Shown: in pieces, positions 24,923 through 33,436 of the stretch
Numbering within the stretch: the first letter of the stretch is position 1
How the letters are laid out: each line of letters opens with the position of its first letter
NCBI RefSeq assembly: GCF_031178195.1
Contig: NZ_JAPSJL010000001.1
Coordinates: 124,001 to 188,000 of the forward strand
DNA length: 64,000 bases
Origin: Zhihengliuella sp.
GTDB lineage: Bacteria > Actinomycetota > Actinomycetes > Actinomycetales > Micrococcaceae
Reading direction: 5' to 3'
The notes under the pieces: generated by a model
What the model was told of the DNA's origin: nothing
The model's database searches: none
The model's input: the letters and a program-made list of their open reading frames with translations, nothing else
Position numbers and translations under genes: made by a program

Positions 24923-26317
24923 ATGGCTGATTTCCTCGACTGGCTCCGGTCAGACACCCTCGGCCTGCTGCTGCTGGCCGCGGCCGGCATCGCCGTGCTG
25001 CTCTTCCTCATCATCCGGGTCAAGATCGAGCCGTTCATCGCGCTCGTCGGCACCGGCGTCCTCGTCGCCCTCGTGGGCGGCATCTCGATCGAGGCACTGG
25101 TGGGCTCCCCGCTGGGCGCCTCCGATGCGCTGATCGAGAAGGGCTTCGCCGGGATCCTCGGCCACATCACCCTCATCATCGGCCTCGGCACCGTCCTGGG
25201 CTCCATCCTCGAGCACTCCGGCGGCGCCCAGGTGGTCCTGGACCGCCTGGTGAGGATCTTCGGCGAGAAGGGCACGCCGGTCGCCATGGGCGTCACCGGC
25301 TTCGTGCTCGGCATCCCGGTCTTCTTCGACATCGGCATCTTCGTGCTGGCCCCGCTCGTCTACGTGGCGGCGGCGCGCGGCGGCAAGTCGCTGGCGCTCT
25401 ACGCGCTGCCCCTGCTGGCCGGCCTGTCGGTGACGCACGCGTTCCTGCCCCCGCACCCGGGCCCCGTGGCCGCCGCCGGCTTCTTCCAGGCCTCGCTGGG
25501 CTGGATCATCATCATGGGTCTCGCCTGCGGCATCCCCGCCTGGTGGGCCTCCGGCATCGTCTGGGGCCGCTGGATCGGCAAGCGCGTCTTCGTCGAGGTG
25601 CCCGCCATCCACCGCGAGGCCGCCCAGGACGATCTCGGTGGCCCGGCCCCGTCGCTCGCCGCCGTCGCCACGACCATCGGCCTGCCGATGCTCCTCATCC
25701 TCGGCGCCACGTTCGGCACGGTCTTCCTGCCGGCGAACCAGCTGCAGCAGACGCTGATCTTCTTCGGCAACCCGGCGATCGCCCTGACCGTCGCCGTGCT
25801 GATCGCCATGTACATCCTGGGCATCCGCCGCGGTGTGACCACGCAGCAGCTCTCCTCCATCGCCGCCGAGTCCCTCCGCCCGGTCGGCATGATCCTCCTG
25901 GTGGTCGGTGCGGGTGCCTTCTTCGGCGCCGTCCTCTCGGCCACCGGGGTGGGCGACGCCGTCGCCGGGACCCTCTCGGCGGCGGGCCTGCCACTGGTCG
26001 TCTCCGCCTACGTCATCTCCTGCGGCATGCGCATCGCCCAGGGCTCGGCGACGGTCGCAATCGTCACCACCAGCGGCATCCTCGCCCCGGCGGTGGAGTC
26101 GATGGACCTCTCGCAGCCGCAGCTGGCGCTACTGGTCATGGCGATCTCCTCGGGCTCGATCATCGCCAGCCACGTCAACGACGGCGGCTTCTGGATCGTC
26201 GCCAAGTACTTCAACATGTCGGTCAAGGACACCTTGAAGACGTGGACGGTCCTGGAGACCGTGCTCTCGGTGGTCGGCTTCGCCGTCGCCGGCACCCTGT
26301 ACGCGATCGTCTCCTGA
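24923..26317 (+). CDS. GntP-family gluconate/sugar-acid permease
   Basis: 464 residues, about 12-14 membrane segments. GntP landmarks: LIEKGFAGILGHITLIIGLGTVLG with EHSGGAQ, the loop VLGIPVFFDIGIFVLAPLVY, and HAFLPPHPGPVAAAGFF. The C-terminal half has QGSATVAIVTTSGI and SGSIIASHVNDGGFWIV. The family imports gluconate and other sugar acids, or D-serine (DsdX), by proton symport. As last gene of the rightward operon it should import the starting sugar acid. AAGGAGG lies before the ATG, and a hairpin terminator follows at 26385. Confidence 0.92.
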   Translation: MADFLDWLRSDTLGLLLLAAAGIAVLLFLIIRVKIEPFIALVGTGVLVALVGGISIEALVGSPLGASDALIEKGFAGILGHITLIIGLGTVLGSILEHSGGAQVVLDRLVRIFGEKGTPVAMGVTGFVLGIPVFFDIGIFVLAPLVYVAAARGGKSLALYALPLLAGLSVTHAFLPPHPGPVAAAGFFQASLGWIIIMGLACGIPAWWASGIVWGRWIGKRVFVEVPAIHREAAQDDLGGPAPSLAAVATTIGLPMLLILGATFGTVFLPANQLQQTLIFFGNPAIALTVAVLIAMYILGIRRGVTTQQLSSIAAESLRPVGMILLVVGAGAFFGAVLSATGVGDAVAGTLSAAGLPLVVSAYVISCGMRIAQGSATVAIVTTSGILAPAVESMDLSQPQLALLVMAISSGSIIASHVNDGGFWIVAKYFNMSVKDTLKTWTVLETVLSVVGFAVAGTLYAIVS

Positions 26318-26384
26318 CGGAGCCGGAGGACGCGGACGACGACGTCGCGCCCCTCCGTCGCGCACCACTCCAGCGCACCAGCGA

Positions 26385-26414
26385 CGAGCCGCCCCGGACA
26401 CCCGGGGCGGCTCG
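26385..26414 (+). terminator. Terminator after gntP
   Basis: CGAGCCGCCCCGG (26385-26397), loop ACAC, CCGGGGCGGCTCG (26402-26414): a perfect 13-bp stem 67 bp after the permease stop. Confidence 0.88.
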
Positions 26415-26456
26415 CGCTGCTTGGCCGACGGAATAGGCCCCGTCCCCGCGACGTTG

Positions 26457-27488
26457 ATGCCGACCGTGAAGAACATCGGATTCCTGTCCTTCGGTCACTG
26501 GACCGACTCGCCGCATTCGGCCACCCGCAGCGCCTCCGACGCGCTGCTCCAGGCCATCGATCTAGCAGTCGCCGCCGAGGAGCTGGGAGCCGACGGCGCG
26601 TACTTCCGCGTCCATCACTTCGCCCAGCAGTATGCGTCGCCGTTCCCGCTGCTCGCCGCCATCGGCGCGAAGACCAGCCGGATCGAGATCGGCACGGGCG
26701 TGATCGACATGCGCTACGAGAACCCGCTCTACATGGCGGAGGACGCCGGCGCCGCGGACCTGATCTCCGGCGGCCGGCTCCAGCTCGGCATCAGCCGCGG
26801 TTCGCCCGAGCAGGTGATCGACGGCTGGCGCTACTTCGGCTTCGAGCCCGCCGAGGGCCGCTCCGACGCCGATATGGGACGCCAGCATGCCGAGCGGTTC
26901 CTGGAGGTCATCGAGGGCGAGGGGTTCGCCGAGCCCAACCCGCGGCCGATGTTCCCGAACCCGCCCGGCCTGCTGCGCGTGGAGCCGCACTCCCCCGGTC
27001 TGCGTGACCGCGTCTGGTGGGGCTCCGGCTCCACGGCGACTGCGAAGTGGGCGGCGAGGCTCGGCATGAACCTGCAGAGCTCCACGCTCAAGGACGACGA
27101 GAACGGCAAGCCCTTCCACGTCCAGCAGGCCGAGCAGATCGAGATCTACCGCCAGGCGTGGAAGGAGGCCGGCCACGCGCGCGAGCCGCGCGTCTCGGTC
27201 AGTCGCAGCATCTTCGCCCTAACGGACGAGCGCGACTGGGCCTACTTCGGCCGCGACCGCTACAGCTCGGACCAGGTCGGCAACATCGACGAGAAGACGC
27301 GCGCCGTCTTCGGTCGCAGCTACGCGGGCGAGCCCGACGAGCTCGTCGCCAAGCTCCGCGAGGACGAGGCGATCGCCGCGGCGGACACACTCCTGCTCAC
27401 CGTGCCGAACCAGCTGGGCGTGGACTACAACGCGCACGTGATCGAGTCGATCCTGGAGCACGTGGCACCGGAGCTCGGTTGGCGTTGA
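26457..27488 (+). CDS. Luciferase-like (LLM class) flavin-dependent oxidoreductase
   Basis: 343 residues, bacterial-luciferase TIM barrel. It begins NIGFLSFGHWTDSPHSATRS, with AAEELGADGAYFRVHHFAQQYASPFPLLAAI (substrate/flavin region), IEIGTGVIDMRYENPLYMAEDAGAADLISGGRLQLGISRGSP (F420/FMN-binding signature) and a C-terminal ADTLLLTVPNQLGVDYNAHV. It probably uses FMNH2 or F420H2; substrate unknown. ATG 26457 is preferred; TTG 26454 and an ATG at 26421 are in frame but lie closer to the terminator. It is monocistronic. The 126 bp after it hold only a weak GTGCC/GGCAC hairpin. Confidence 0.85.
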   Translation: MPTVKNIGFLSFGHWTDSPHSATRSASDALLQAIDLAVAAEELGADGAYFRVHHFAQQYASPFPLLAAIGAKTSRIEIGTGVIDMRYENPLYMAEDAGAADLISGGRLQLGISRGSPEQVIDGWRYFGFEPAEGRSDADMGRQHAERFLEVIEGEGFAEPNPRPMFPNPPGLLRVEPHSPGLRDRVWWGSGSTATAKWAARLGMNLQSSTLKDDENGKPFHVQQAEQIEIYRQAWKEAGHAREPRVSVSRSIFALTDERDWAYFGRDRYSSDQVGNIDEKTRAVFGRSYAGEPDELVAKLREDEAIAAADTLLLTVPNQLGVDYNAHVIESILEHVAPELGWR

Positions 27489-27614
27489 CCGTGCCCGGAG
27501 CACCGGCACGAGGTTCCCTCTTTCCGTGCCCCGGGGCTGCGGCTAGGGTCGAAGGGGGGGTGTCGATTCGACGATTCGTCTCCTGACGTTTAACTTTCCT
27601 GCTCAGGAGGGGAA

Positions 27615-28460
27615 ATGACGCTTCACGAAGCGATCAACGAGATCCTGCTCGAAACAGGACGGCCGATGACGACTACGGAGATCGCGGCGGAGGTCAATGC
27701 GCGCGGGGCCTACAAGAAGCGAGATGGCTCTCCGGTGACACCATTTCAGATCCACGGCCGAACGAAAAACTACCCCCGTCTATTCAGCCGGTCGGGGAGC
27801 ACTGTCTCGCTCTGCGCGTGGGGCGATGATGCTGCTTTCCTGTGCTCCCACGCTACACAACCTGATAGGGAAGTCGGGGGCCCGATCACCGTCTCCGCTG
27901 TTGAACGGCCCGCTGCTGTAGGCCGGCTCGAATCACTGCTCCTGGAGGAGCGAGCCTTCCGGCCGGCCGGGTCAATTGACCCCGAGGTTCCAAATGAACC
28001 GGGCCTGTATGCGATTCGGATCCACGAAAGGTCTTCACTGCCTGAGCCATTCGCGGCGCTCAGTCAGTTGAGAGGGCACGACTTGCTGTATGTCGGCATC
28101 GCGCGGCAGAGCCTGAAGCGGCGCCTCCTGGGGCAAGAACTCCGTGGGCGGGGACACGGCACTTTCTTCCGGAGCATCGGCGCCGTCCTCGGATACAGAC
28201 CGGTGGCAGGCAGTCTCACGGGCCGCGGCAATACACGGAACTACTCGTTTCCTCCCACCGATACTGACGCCATCGTTCATTGGATCAACCAGCACCTCCT
28301 CGTAAATTGGATCAGCGCCTCGACTGACCACGAGGCCCAAGAGCTGGCGCTCATCAGAAAGCATCGTCCCTTGCTGAACCTCCAAGGGAACCCGGCTCGA
28401 CTCGGGGAACTTGCCGCTCTCCGGGCGGAGTGCGTCCGGATCGCCAATTCGCCACTGTGA
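27615..28460 (+). CDS. Winged-helix (HARE-HTH-like) plus GIY-YIG-type nuclease protein
   Basis: 281 residues. The N-terminal ~70 residues resemble HARE-HTH domains: LHEAINEILLETGRPMTTTEIAAEVNARGAY, then TPFQIHGRTKNYPRLF and a closing VSL strand. After a linker, residues ~120-265 resemble a GIY-YIG domain: PNEPGLYAIRI (GLY), HDLLYVGIARQSLKRRLLGQE (YVG plus Arg), and EAQELALIRKHRPLLNLQGNP (Glu and the terminal P-x-LN). Such fusions are poorly characterised; roles in DNA repair or defence are possible. The gene is an orphan, lower in G+C than its neighbours, and starts after AGGAGGGGAA. Confidence 0.75.
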   Translation: MTLHEAINEILLETGRPMTTTEIAAEVNARGAYKKRDGSPVTPFQIHGRTKNYPRLFSRSGSTVSLCAWGDDAAFLCSHATQPDREVGGPITVSAVERPAAVGRLESLLLEERAFRPAGSIDPEVPNEPGLYAIRIHERSSLPEPFAALSQLRGHDLLYVGIARQSLKRRLLGQELRGRGHGTFFRSIGAVLGYRPVAGSLTGRGNTRNYSFPPTDTDAIVHWINQHLLVNWISASTDHEAQELALIRKHRPLLNLQGNPARLGELAALRAECVRIANSPL

Positions 28461-28567
28461 CTCGGCCGCTTGGACTGCGGGTGTTCGTCCGACAATGCTC
28501 TCTGGCCAGCCCGCGCTTGCGATGGTCCTTATTGAGGCGCAGGGGAACCCACCCACCGACAAGTTAA

Positions 28568-28810
28568 CTCAAGCTGATCGTCGCGCGGGTTGCGATCACG
28601 CTGATCAGTAGTGCACTCCGGTTCGCGTCCGAAGAGGCGACGGCGGCCCGGAGTCTGCGGATCACCGGAATCGTGGTCGCCCTGATCCCTCTGATGGCGC
28701 TCATCATCGCCCACGTCTTCTTCCGCTTCGTCCCCTTCGACGAGTGGCAGCACGGCGAGGACTTCTCCTACTTCGTCCCCTTCGTCTCGGTGGAGCAGGA
28801 GTTCACGTAG
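28568..28810 (+). pseudogene. C-terminal fragment of an unidentified membrane protein
   Basis: After a TAA at 28565-28567 the frame runs 81 codons to TAG 28808-28810 with no usable start codon near the beginning. It reads LIVARVAITLISSALRF, then one good membrane helix (ITGIVVALIPLMALIIAHVFF) and an aromatic tail (RFVPFDEWQHGEDFSYFVPF). The composition is that of a real membrane protein lacking its N-terminal part. I do not recognise the family. The preceding ~105 bp contains nothing supportable. It abuts the low-G+C GIY-YIG gene, consistent with insertion-associated loss. Confidence 0.5.
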
Positions 28811-28874
28811 GAGCCCCCTGCCCGGCCCCGGGCACAGCTCGAGCCGTCGATCCGGGGGATCAATTCGCGCATTG

Positions 28875-28900
28875 GTCCCTCGAAACGACGGCTCGCTGCG
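28875..28900. repeat. Dispersed repeat, copy 1
   Basis: A 26-bp stretch in the 28811-28925 gap that matches 37206-37231 at 23 of 26 positions; it contains CGAAACGAC and TCGCTGCG. Copy 2 forms half of a long hairpin, while this copy is unpaired. Confidence 0.6.
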
Positions 28901-28925
28901 CCCTCGCAAGCGTTGCGCCGGAGTC

Positions 28926-29729
28926 CTACCGGGCAGCGAGCGCCTTCTGCCGGCGGTAGGAGACCACGGTTCCGATCACCACGATCGCCAGGGCGATGAG
29001 GAAGATGCCGGAGCCGATCACGTTGGCCTGTGCCGGGATGCCGCGGGTGGCGGCGACGTAGATGAACTTCGGGAACGTGTCGAAGCTGCCGGAGTTGAAG
29101 TTCGCGATGATGAAGTCGTCGAAGCTCATCGCGAAGCTCAGCAGGGCGGCTGCGACGACGCCCGGCAGCAGCAGCGGGAACGTCACCTTCCAGAAGGTCG
29201 TCCGCGGCGACGCGTACAGGTCGCCGGCGGCCTCCTCCAGCCGGCCGTCCAGCGCCGAGACGCGCGCCCGGACGGTCACCACCACGAACGCCATGCAGAA
29301 CGTGACGTGGGAGAGGACCACGGTCCAGTACCCCAGCTCCCATCCCAGGTTCAGGAACTGCGCCAGCAGCGAGGCGCCCAGCACCACCTCCGGCGTCGCC
29401 AGCGGCAGGATGATCAGGATGTCCGCGAGCTTCCGGAACCGGAACTTGTACCGGGCCAGGCCCAGCGCGATCGCGGTCCCCAGCACGGTCGCGATGATGG
29501 TCGCCACGAACGCCACCGAGAGCGAGTTGCCCAGCGCGTCGCAGATGTTCGGCGCCCCGCACGGGTTCTTCCAGTTGGCCAGCGTGAAGCCCTGCCACGT
29601 CAGGTTGGTGCGGGCGGCGTCGTTGAAGGAGAAGACGAAGATGTACGCGATCGGCACCAGCAGGTAGACGAACGCGAGCCCGCCGATGACCGGGACCAGC
29701 CAGCGGCCCATCCGTTGCTTCAGGCCCAT
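28926..29729 (-). CDS. potC: Polyamine ABC transporter permease PotC
   Basis: 267 residues, six membrane segments with a BPD_transp_1 domain. The EAA loop is RLEEAAGDLYASPRTTFWKVTFPLLLPGV (about residues 180-210), very close to PotC/PotI. The N-terminal VPIAYIFVFSFNDAARTNLTWQGFTL is also typical. With PotB it forms the spermidine/putrescine channel. It is the last gene of the leftward potDABC-like unit and starts directly at the base after the potB stop. The C-terminus RRQKALAAR is cytoplasmic. Confidence 0.9.
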   Translation of the reverse strand: MGLKQRMGRWLVPVIGGLAFVYLLVPIAYIFVFSFNDAARTNLTWQGFTLANWKNPCGAPNICDALGNSLSVAFVATIIATVLGTAIALGLARYKFRFRKLADILIILPLATPEVVLGASLLAQFLNLGWELGYWTVVLSHVTFCMAFVVVTVRARVSALDGRLEEAAGDLYASPRTTFWKVTFPLLLPGVVAAALLSFAMSFDDFIIANFNSGSFDTFPKFIYVAATRGIPAQANVIGSGIFLIALAIVVIGTVVSYRRQKALAAR

Positions 29730-30674
29730 CTAGAACAGCTCCTTCGTGCCGAACTTGCGGATGTACAGCATGACCAGGATCAGGATGACCACCATCAGCA
29801 CGGTGGAGAGCGCCGCGGCCATCGGGTAGTCGACGATCTGGAAGAACCGCGAGTCGATCACCTGGCCGATCATCGACGTGTCCCGGTTGTTCCCGAGGAT
29901 CGCGGCGTTGATGTAGTCGCCGGAGGCGGGGATGAACGTCAGCAGGGTTCCCGCGAAGACGCCCGGCATGGACAGCGGCAGCGTCACCCGGCGGAACGCG
30001 GTCATCGGCGACGCGTACAGGTCGCCGGCCGCCTCCAGGAGGCGGGTGTCCAGCCGCTCCAGGCTCGCGTAGATCGGCAGGGTCATGAACGGCAGGAAGT
30101 TGTAGGTCAGGCCGGCGACGACGGCGATCGAGGTCGCCGTGAGCCGCCCGTCCTCGGGCAGGATCGCGACGAACCGCAGGGCCTCCACCACGAACCCCTC
30201 GTCGGCGAGGATCTGCTTCCACGCCTGCGTGCGGAGCACGAAGCTCGAGAAGAACGGGGCGATCAGGATGACCAGCAGGATCGAGGCGAGCAGCTTGTGC
30301 TGCCGCAGCCGGACCGCCACCAGGTACGCCATCGTGTACCCGATGAGCAGCGCCAGCACGGTCGCGATGCCCGCGAAGAGGAAAGACCGCACCAGCGGCT
30401 CCCAGTACTGGCTCAGCGCGACGGCGTAGTTGGAGATCTCGAACGCGGGCACGAAGACGCCCGTCTCGGCGCCGGGCGGCTTCGCGTACAGCGACATCGC
30501 CAGCAGCACGAACACCGGCGCCGCGAAGAACAGCAGCAGGTAGACGAACCCGGGGACGATCAGCCCGACGCCGATCCGGCCCCGCGCCTTCTCCGCCCTG
30601 CGCTCGGTGGCGGACAGCTCCGCGGCCGGCTCCGGGCGCTTCGGCTCCGGCCGTCGCACGGCGGGGGCGCTCAT
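29730..30674 (-). CDS. potB: Polyamine ABC transporter permease PotB
   Basis: 314 residues. A ~35-residue charged Pro/Glu-rich lead is followed by six membrane segments. The EAA-like loop is RLLEAAGDLYASPMTAFRRVTLPLSMPGV near residue 215, and APFFSSFVLRTQAWKQIL is a PotB/PotH landmark. It shares an ATGA overlap with potA upstream and is followed immediately by potC. The role is membrane passage of putrescine or spermidine. Confidence 0.9.
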   Translation of the reverse strand: MSAPAVRRPEPKRPEPAAELSATERRAEKARGRIGVGLIVPGFVYLLLFFAAPVFVLLAMSLYAKPPGAETGVFVPAFEISNYAVALSQYWEPLVRSFLFAGIATVLALLIGYTMAYLVAVRLRQHKLLASILLVILIAPFFSSFVLRTQAWKQILADEGFVVEALRFVAILPEDGRLTATSIAVVAGLTYNFLPFMTLPIYASLERLDTRLLEAAGDLYASPMTAFRRVTLPLSMPGVFAGTLLTFIPASGDYINAAILGNNRDTSMIGQVIDSRFFQIVDYPMAAALSTVLMVVILILVMLYIRKFGTKELF

Positions 30675-31924
30675 GCGTCCCGCTCCGCCGCCCCGGCGGC
30701 GACGTCGTCGTCCCCCGCCAGACCGAACGTGAAGTCCGGGTCCCAGCACATGACGGCCGGGTCGCCGGCGCGCCCCGTGGCCTGGCCCATGTTCTGGGTG
30801 AAGGTGCCGACCGTCCCGACGCCGGGCACGTCCACGAGGTACTCGGTGGAGACGCCGGTGAAGGACGCGTCGATGATGGTGCCGTCGAGCCGGTTGTGCC
30901 CGGCCGGGACGGTCTCCTCGCCGGAGGTGAAGATGCGCATCTTCTCGGGGCGCACGCCGAGCACCACGGCACCGTCGTGCGCCACGGCGCGGTCGGTCCG
31001 CAGCCGCTGGACGCCGCCGGCGGCCTCGACCAGCAGGTAGTCGCCCTCGCGGCCCACCACCGTGCCGTGCATGAGGTTGGACTTGCCCAGGAAGTTCGCC
31101 ACGAACGCCGTGCGCGGCAGCTCGTACAGCTCCCGCGGGGCGCCCATCTGCTCGATCCGCCCCTCGTTCATGACGGCCACGACGTCGGCCATGGTCATGG
31201 CCTCCTCCTGGTCGTGCGTGACGTGGACGAACGTGAGCCCGAGCTCCGTCTGGATCTGCTTCAGCTCCACCTGCATCTGCCGGCGCAGCTTCATGTCCAG
31301 GGCGCCGAGCGGCTCGTCGAGCAGCAGGACCTGCGGCTTGTTGACCACCGCGCGGGCCAGGGCCACGCGCTGCTGCTGCCCGCCGGAGAGCTGGGCCGGC
31401 CTGCGGCCGGCCAGGTGCCCCAGTTCCACCAGCTCCAGGGCCTCCTTGGCGCGTGCGACGGCGTCGCGCACCTTGCGCTGCTTGAGGCCGAACGCCACGT
31501 TGTCCAGGACGGACATGTGCGGGAACAGCGCGTAGGACTGGAAGACCGTGTTGACGGGCCGCCGGTGGGAGGGCAGGTCGGTGACGTCCTCGTCGCCGAT
31601 GCGCAGGCGCCCCTCGGAGGGCTGCTCGAGGCCGGCGACCATGCGCAGCGTCGTCGACTTGCCGCAGCCGGACGGGCCCAGGAGTGCGAAGAACGAGCCG
31701 GACGGGATGGTCAGCGAGAGGTCGTCGACCGCGGTGAACGCCGCGAACCGCTTGCTGACGTGCTCGATCACCAGGTCCGCTCCCCCGGAGGCCCCGGGGA
31801 CGACGGCGCCACCGTCCTGCTGGTCGGTCGCGGCCGTGGTGGTTGCTTCGGTGCTCACTGGTGCGGCTCCCCTGCGGTCTGCTGCCGGTTTCGGTGCTGT
31901 GTGGGTCAGGTGCTGCGTCGTCAT
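30671..31924 (-). CDS. potA: Polyamine ABC transporter ATP-binding protein PotA
   Basis: 417 residues. A disordered N-terminal ~45 residues precedes the ATPase. Walker A is GPSGCGKST, signature LSGGQQQR, Walker B LLLDEPLGALD, with THDQEEAMTMAD. A C-terminal TOBE_2 regulatory domain follows (about 290-400: VVLGVRPEKMRIF, then DGTIIDASFTGVSTEYLVDV). Length is longer than E. coli PotA (378) because of the leader. It overlaps potB by 4 nt and follows potD by 2 bp on the same strand. Confidence 0.92.
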   Translation of the reverse strand: MTTQHLTHTAPKPAADRRGAAPVSTEATTTAATDQQDGGAVVPGASGGADLVIEHVSKRFAAFTAVDDLSLTIPSGSFFALLGPSGCGKSTTLRMVAGLEQPSEGRLRIGDEDVTDLPSHRRPVNTVFQSYALFPHMSVLDNVAFGLKQRKVRDAVARAKEALELVELGHLAGRRPAQLSGGQQQRVALARAVVNKPQVLLLDEPLGALDMKLRRQMQVELKQIQTELGLTFVHVTHDQEEAMTMADVVAVMNEGRIEQMGAPRELYELPRTAFVANFLGKSNLMHGTVVGREGDYLLVEAAGGVQRLRTDRAVAHDGAVVLGVRPEKMRIFTSGEETVPAGHNRLDGTIIDASFTGVSTEYLVDVPGVGTVGTFTQNMGQATGRAGDPAVMCWDPDFTFGLAGDDDVAAGAAERDA

Positions 31925-31926
31925 GC

Positions 31927-33165
31927 TCAGACGCCTATCGCCTCGGCGAACATCGAGGAGAACTCGGTCTCCTCCTCGGGATCGAGCGTCCGGATGATGC
32001 TGACGTTGGCCAGGAACTCGTCAGTCGGGAAGATCAACGGGTTGTCCACCAGCGTGGGGTCGATCCCCTCCATCGCCTCGCGGGCGCCTTCGACCGGGCA
32101 GATGTAGTTCACGTAGGCGGCCACGGTCGCGGCGACCTGGGGGTCGTAGTAGTAGTCCATGAGCTGCTCGGCGTTGGACTTGTGCGGGGCGCCGATCGGC
32201 ACCAGCATGCTGTCGCTCCAGAGGGTGCCGCCGGCCTCAGGGATGGCGAACTCCCACTTGTCGCCCTCCTCGAAGTTCAGCTGCGTGATGTCGCCGGACC
32301 AGCCGATGACGGCCAGCGCGTCCTCGGAGACGAGGTCCTCCTTGTAGGAGTTGCCGCGCACCTGGCGGATCTGGCCGTTGGCGATCTGCTCGGCGAGCAG
32401 GTCGGTCGCGTTGCCGAACTCGTCCGCGCCCCAGTCGCCGGTGATGTCCACGCCCTGCTCGAGCATGATCAAGCCGATCGTGTCCCGCTTCTCGTCGAGG
32501 ACCTCGACGCGTCCCTTCAGCTCGGGGTTCCAGAGGTCGGAGATGGACTTGAGCCCGCCCGGGACCTTCTCCTTGTTCCAGGCGATGCCGGCGAAGCCGG
32601 ACTGCCAGGTCAGGGAGTGCTTGCGGCCCGGGTCGAAGTCCACGTCCTGCAGGGTCGCGAGCAGGTTCTTGGCATTGGGGATGTTCCCGTGGTCGAGTTC
32701 CTGCGTGTAGCCCTGGCGGATGAGGCGGGCGACCATGTGGTCCGTCAGGGTGACGATGTCCTGGCCGATGTCCTGCCCGCGGGCGAGCTGGGCCTGGACC
32801 TTGCCGTAGTAGGAGTCGTTGCCGTCGACGTCCTCGGAGTAGTTGACCGTCAGGCCGGACTGCGCCATGAACTGCTCCAGCGACGGGTACTTCTTCGTCT
32901 GCTCGTCGTAGTCCAGGTAGAGCGTCCAGTTCGCCCAGTTCACCACGGGCTCCTCGGCGGAGACGTCCTTCGCGGGTGTCAGCGCGGCCGCGGAGGATCC
33001 GCCGCCGGTGCTCGCGCCGGAGGTTCCGCAGGCGGCGAGCAGGCCGGCCAGGCCCAGGCCGCCCGCCCCGCCGAGGAGGCGGCGGCGGCTGAGCTGGGCG
33101 GAGACCAGCCGGTCGAGGCGGGGATCGTTGGACGGGCGGCGGCGGTTGAAAGGCTGCGGTGCCAT
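31927..33165 (-). CDS. potD: Polyamine-binding lipoprotein PotD (spermidine/putrescine)
   Basis: 412 residues. The export signal has SRRRLLGGAGGLGLAGLLAAC: a twin-arginine type motif (27-29) and lipobox Cys46, so it is probably a Tat lipoprotein. The mature part is SBP_bac_8/PotD-like: VNWANWTLYLDYD near the start, YFGKV-like YYGKVQAQLARGQDIGQDIV, then ALAVIGWSGDITQL and a C-terminal LDPEEETEFSSMFAEA. It captures polyamines outside the membrane. ATG 33165 is preceded by GAGGAG. It is the first gene of the leftward unit, divergent from lrp. Confidence 0.9.
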   Translation of the reverse strand: MAPQPFNRRRPSNDPRLDRLVSAQLSRRRLLGGAGGLGLAGLLAACGTSGASTGGGSSAAALTPAKDVSAEEPVVNWANWTLYLDYDEQTKKYPSLEQFMAQSGLTVNYSEDVDGNDSYYGKVQAQLARGQDIGQDIVTLTDHMVARLIRQGYTQELDHGNIPNAKNLLATLQDVDFDPGRKHSLTWQSGFAGIAWNKEKVPGGLKSISDLWNPELKGRVEVLDEKRDTIGLIMLEQGVDITGDWGADEFGNATDLLAEQIANGQIRQVRGNSYKEDLVSEDALAVIGWSGDITQLNFEEGDKWEFAIPEAGGTLWSDSMLVPIGAPHKSNAEQLMDYYYDPQVAATVAAYVNYICPVEGAREAMEGIDPTLVDNPLIFPTDEFLANVSIIRTLDPEEETEFSSMFAEAIGV

Positions 33166-33275
33166 GGAGCGGCTCCTCGTGGTGCGTCGTTGCGGGACGG
33201 CCCGGCGATACGGCCGGATGTGATGTGCCCCACATCCTGCCATCGTCCCGACGCGCAGACAAGGGTTTCGTGTGT

Positions 33276-33320
33276 AAATTTTCAATTTCGCAACTGATTC
33301 AGTCGAGATTTTCGATTCCG
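33276..33320. promoter_or_regulatory. Repeated AT-rich motifs between potD and the Lrp gene
   Basis: ATTTTCAATTTCG (33278-33290) and ATTTTCGATTCCG (33308-33320) are near-identical and start exactly 30 bp apart, about three helical turns. The first includes the palindrome AAATT-TTC-AATTT. Phased repeats fit cooperative binding by an Lrp/AsnC octamer. The rest of 33166-33436 shows no gene. Confidence 0.5.
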
Positions 33321-33436
33321 ACGTCGTTTTCCCTTCCCAAGCGCCCGCCCCGCCACTATGGTCGACATCACACACCGGCGGTTCCCGCCTCCCCGCGGCG
33401 GACGACGGCCGCTCAGCACAAGAAGGTGATACTGAC

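Noticed and set aside
23236-25338. 700-residue open frame on the minus strand
   Set aside because: Antisense to deacylase, aldolase and permease genes, which all have clear family motifs on the plus strand.
28529-28909. 126-residue minus-strand frame
   Set aside because: Composition is Arg/Asp/Gly shadow-like, and the opposite strand encodes a convincing membrane segment.
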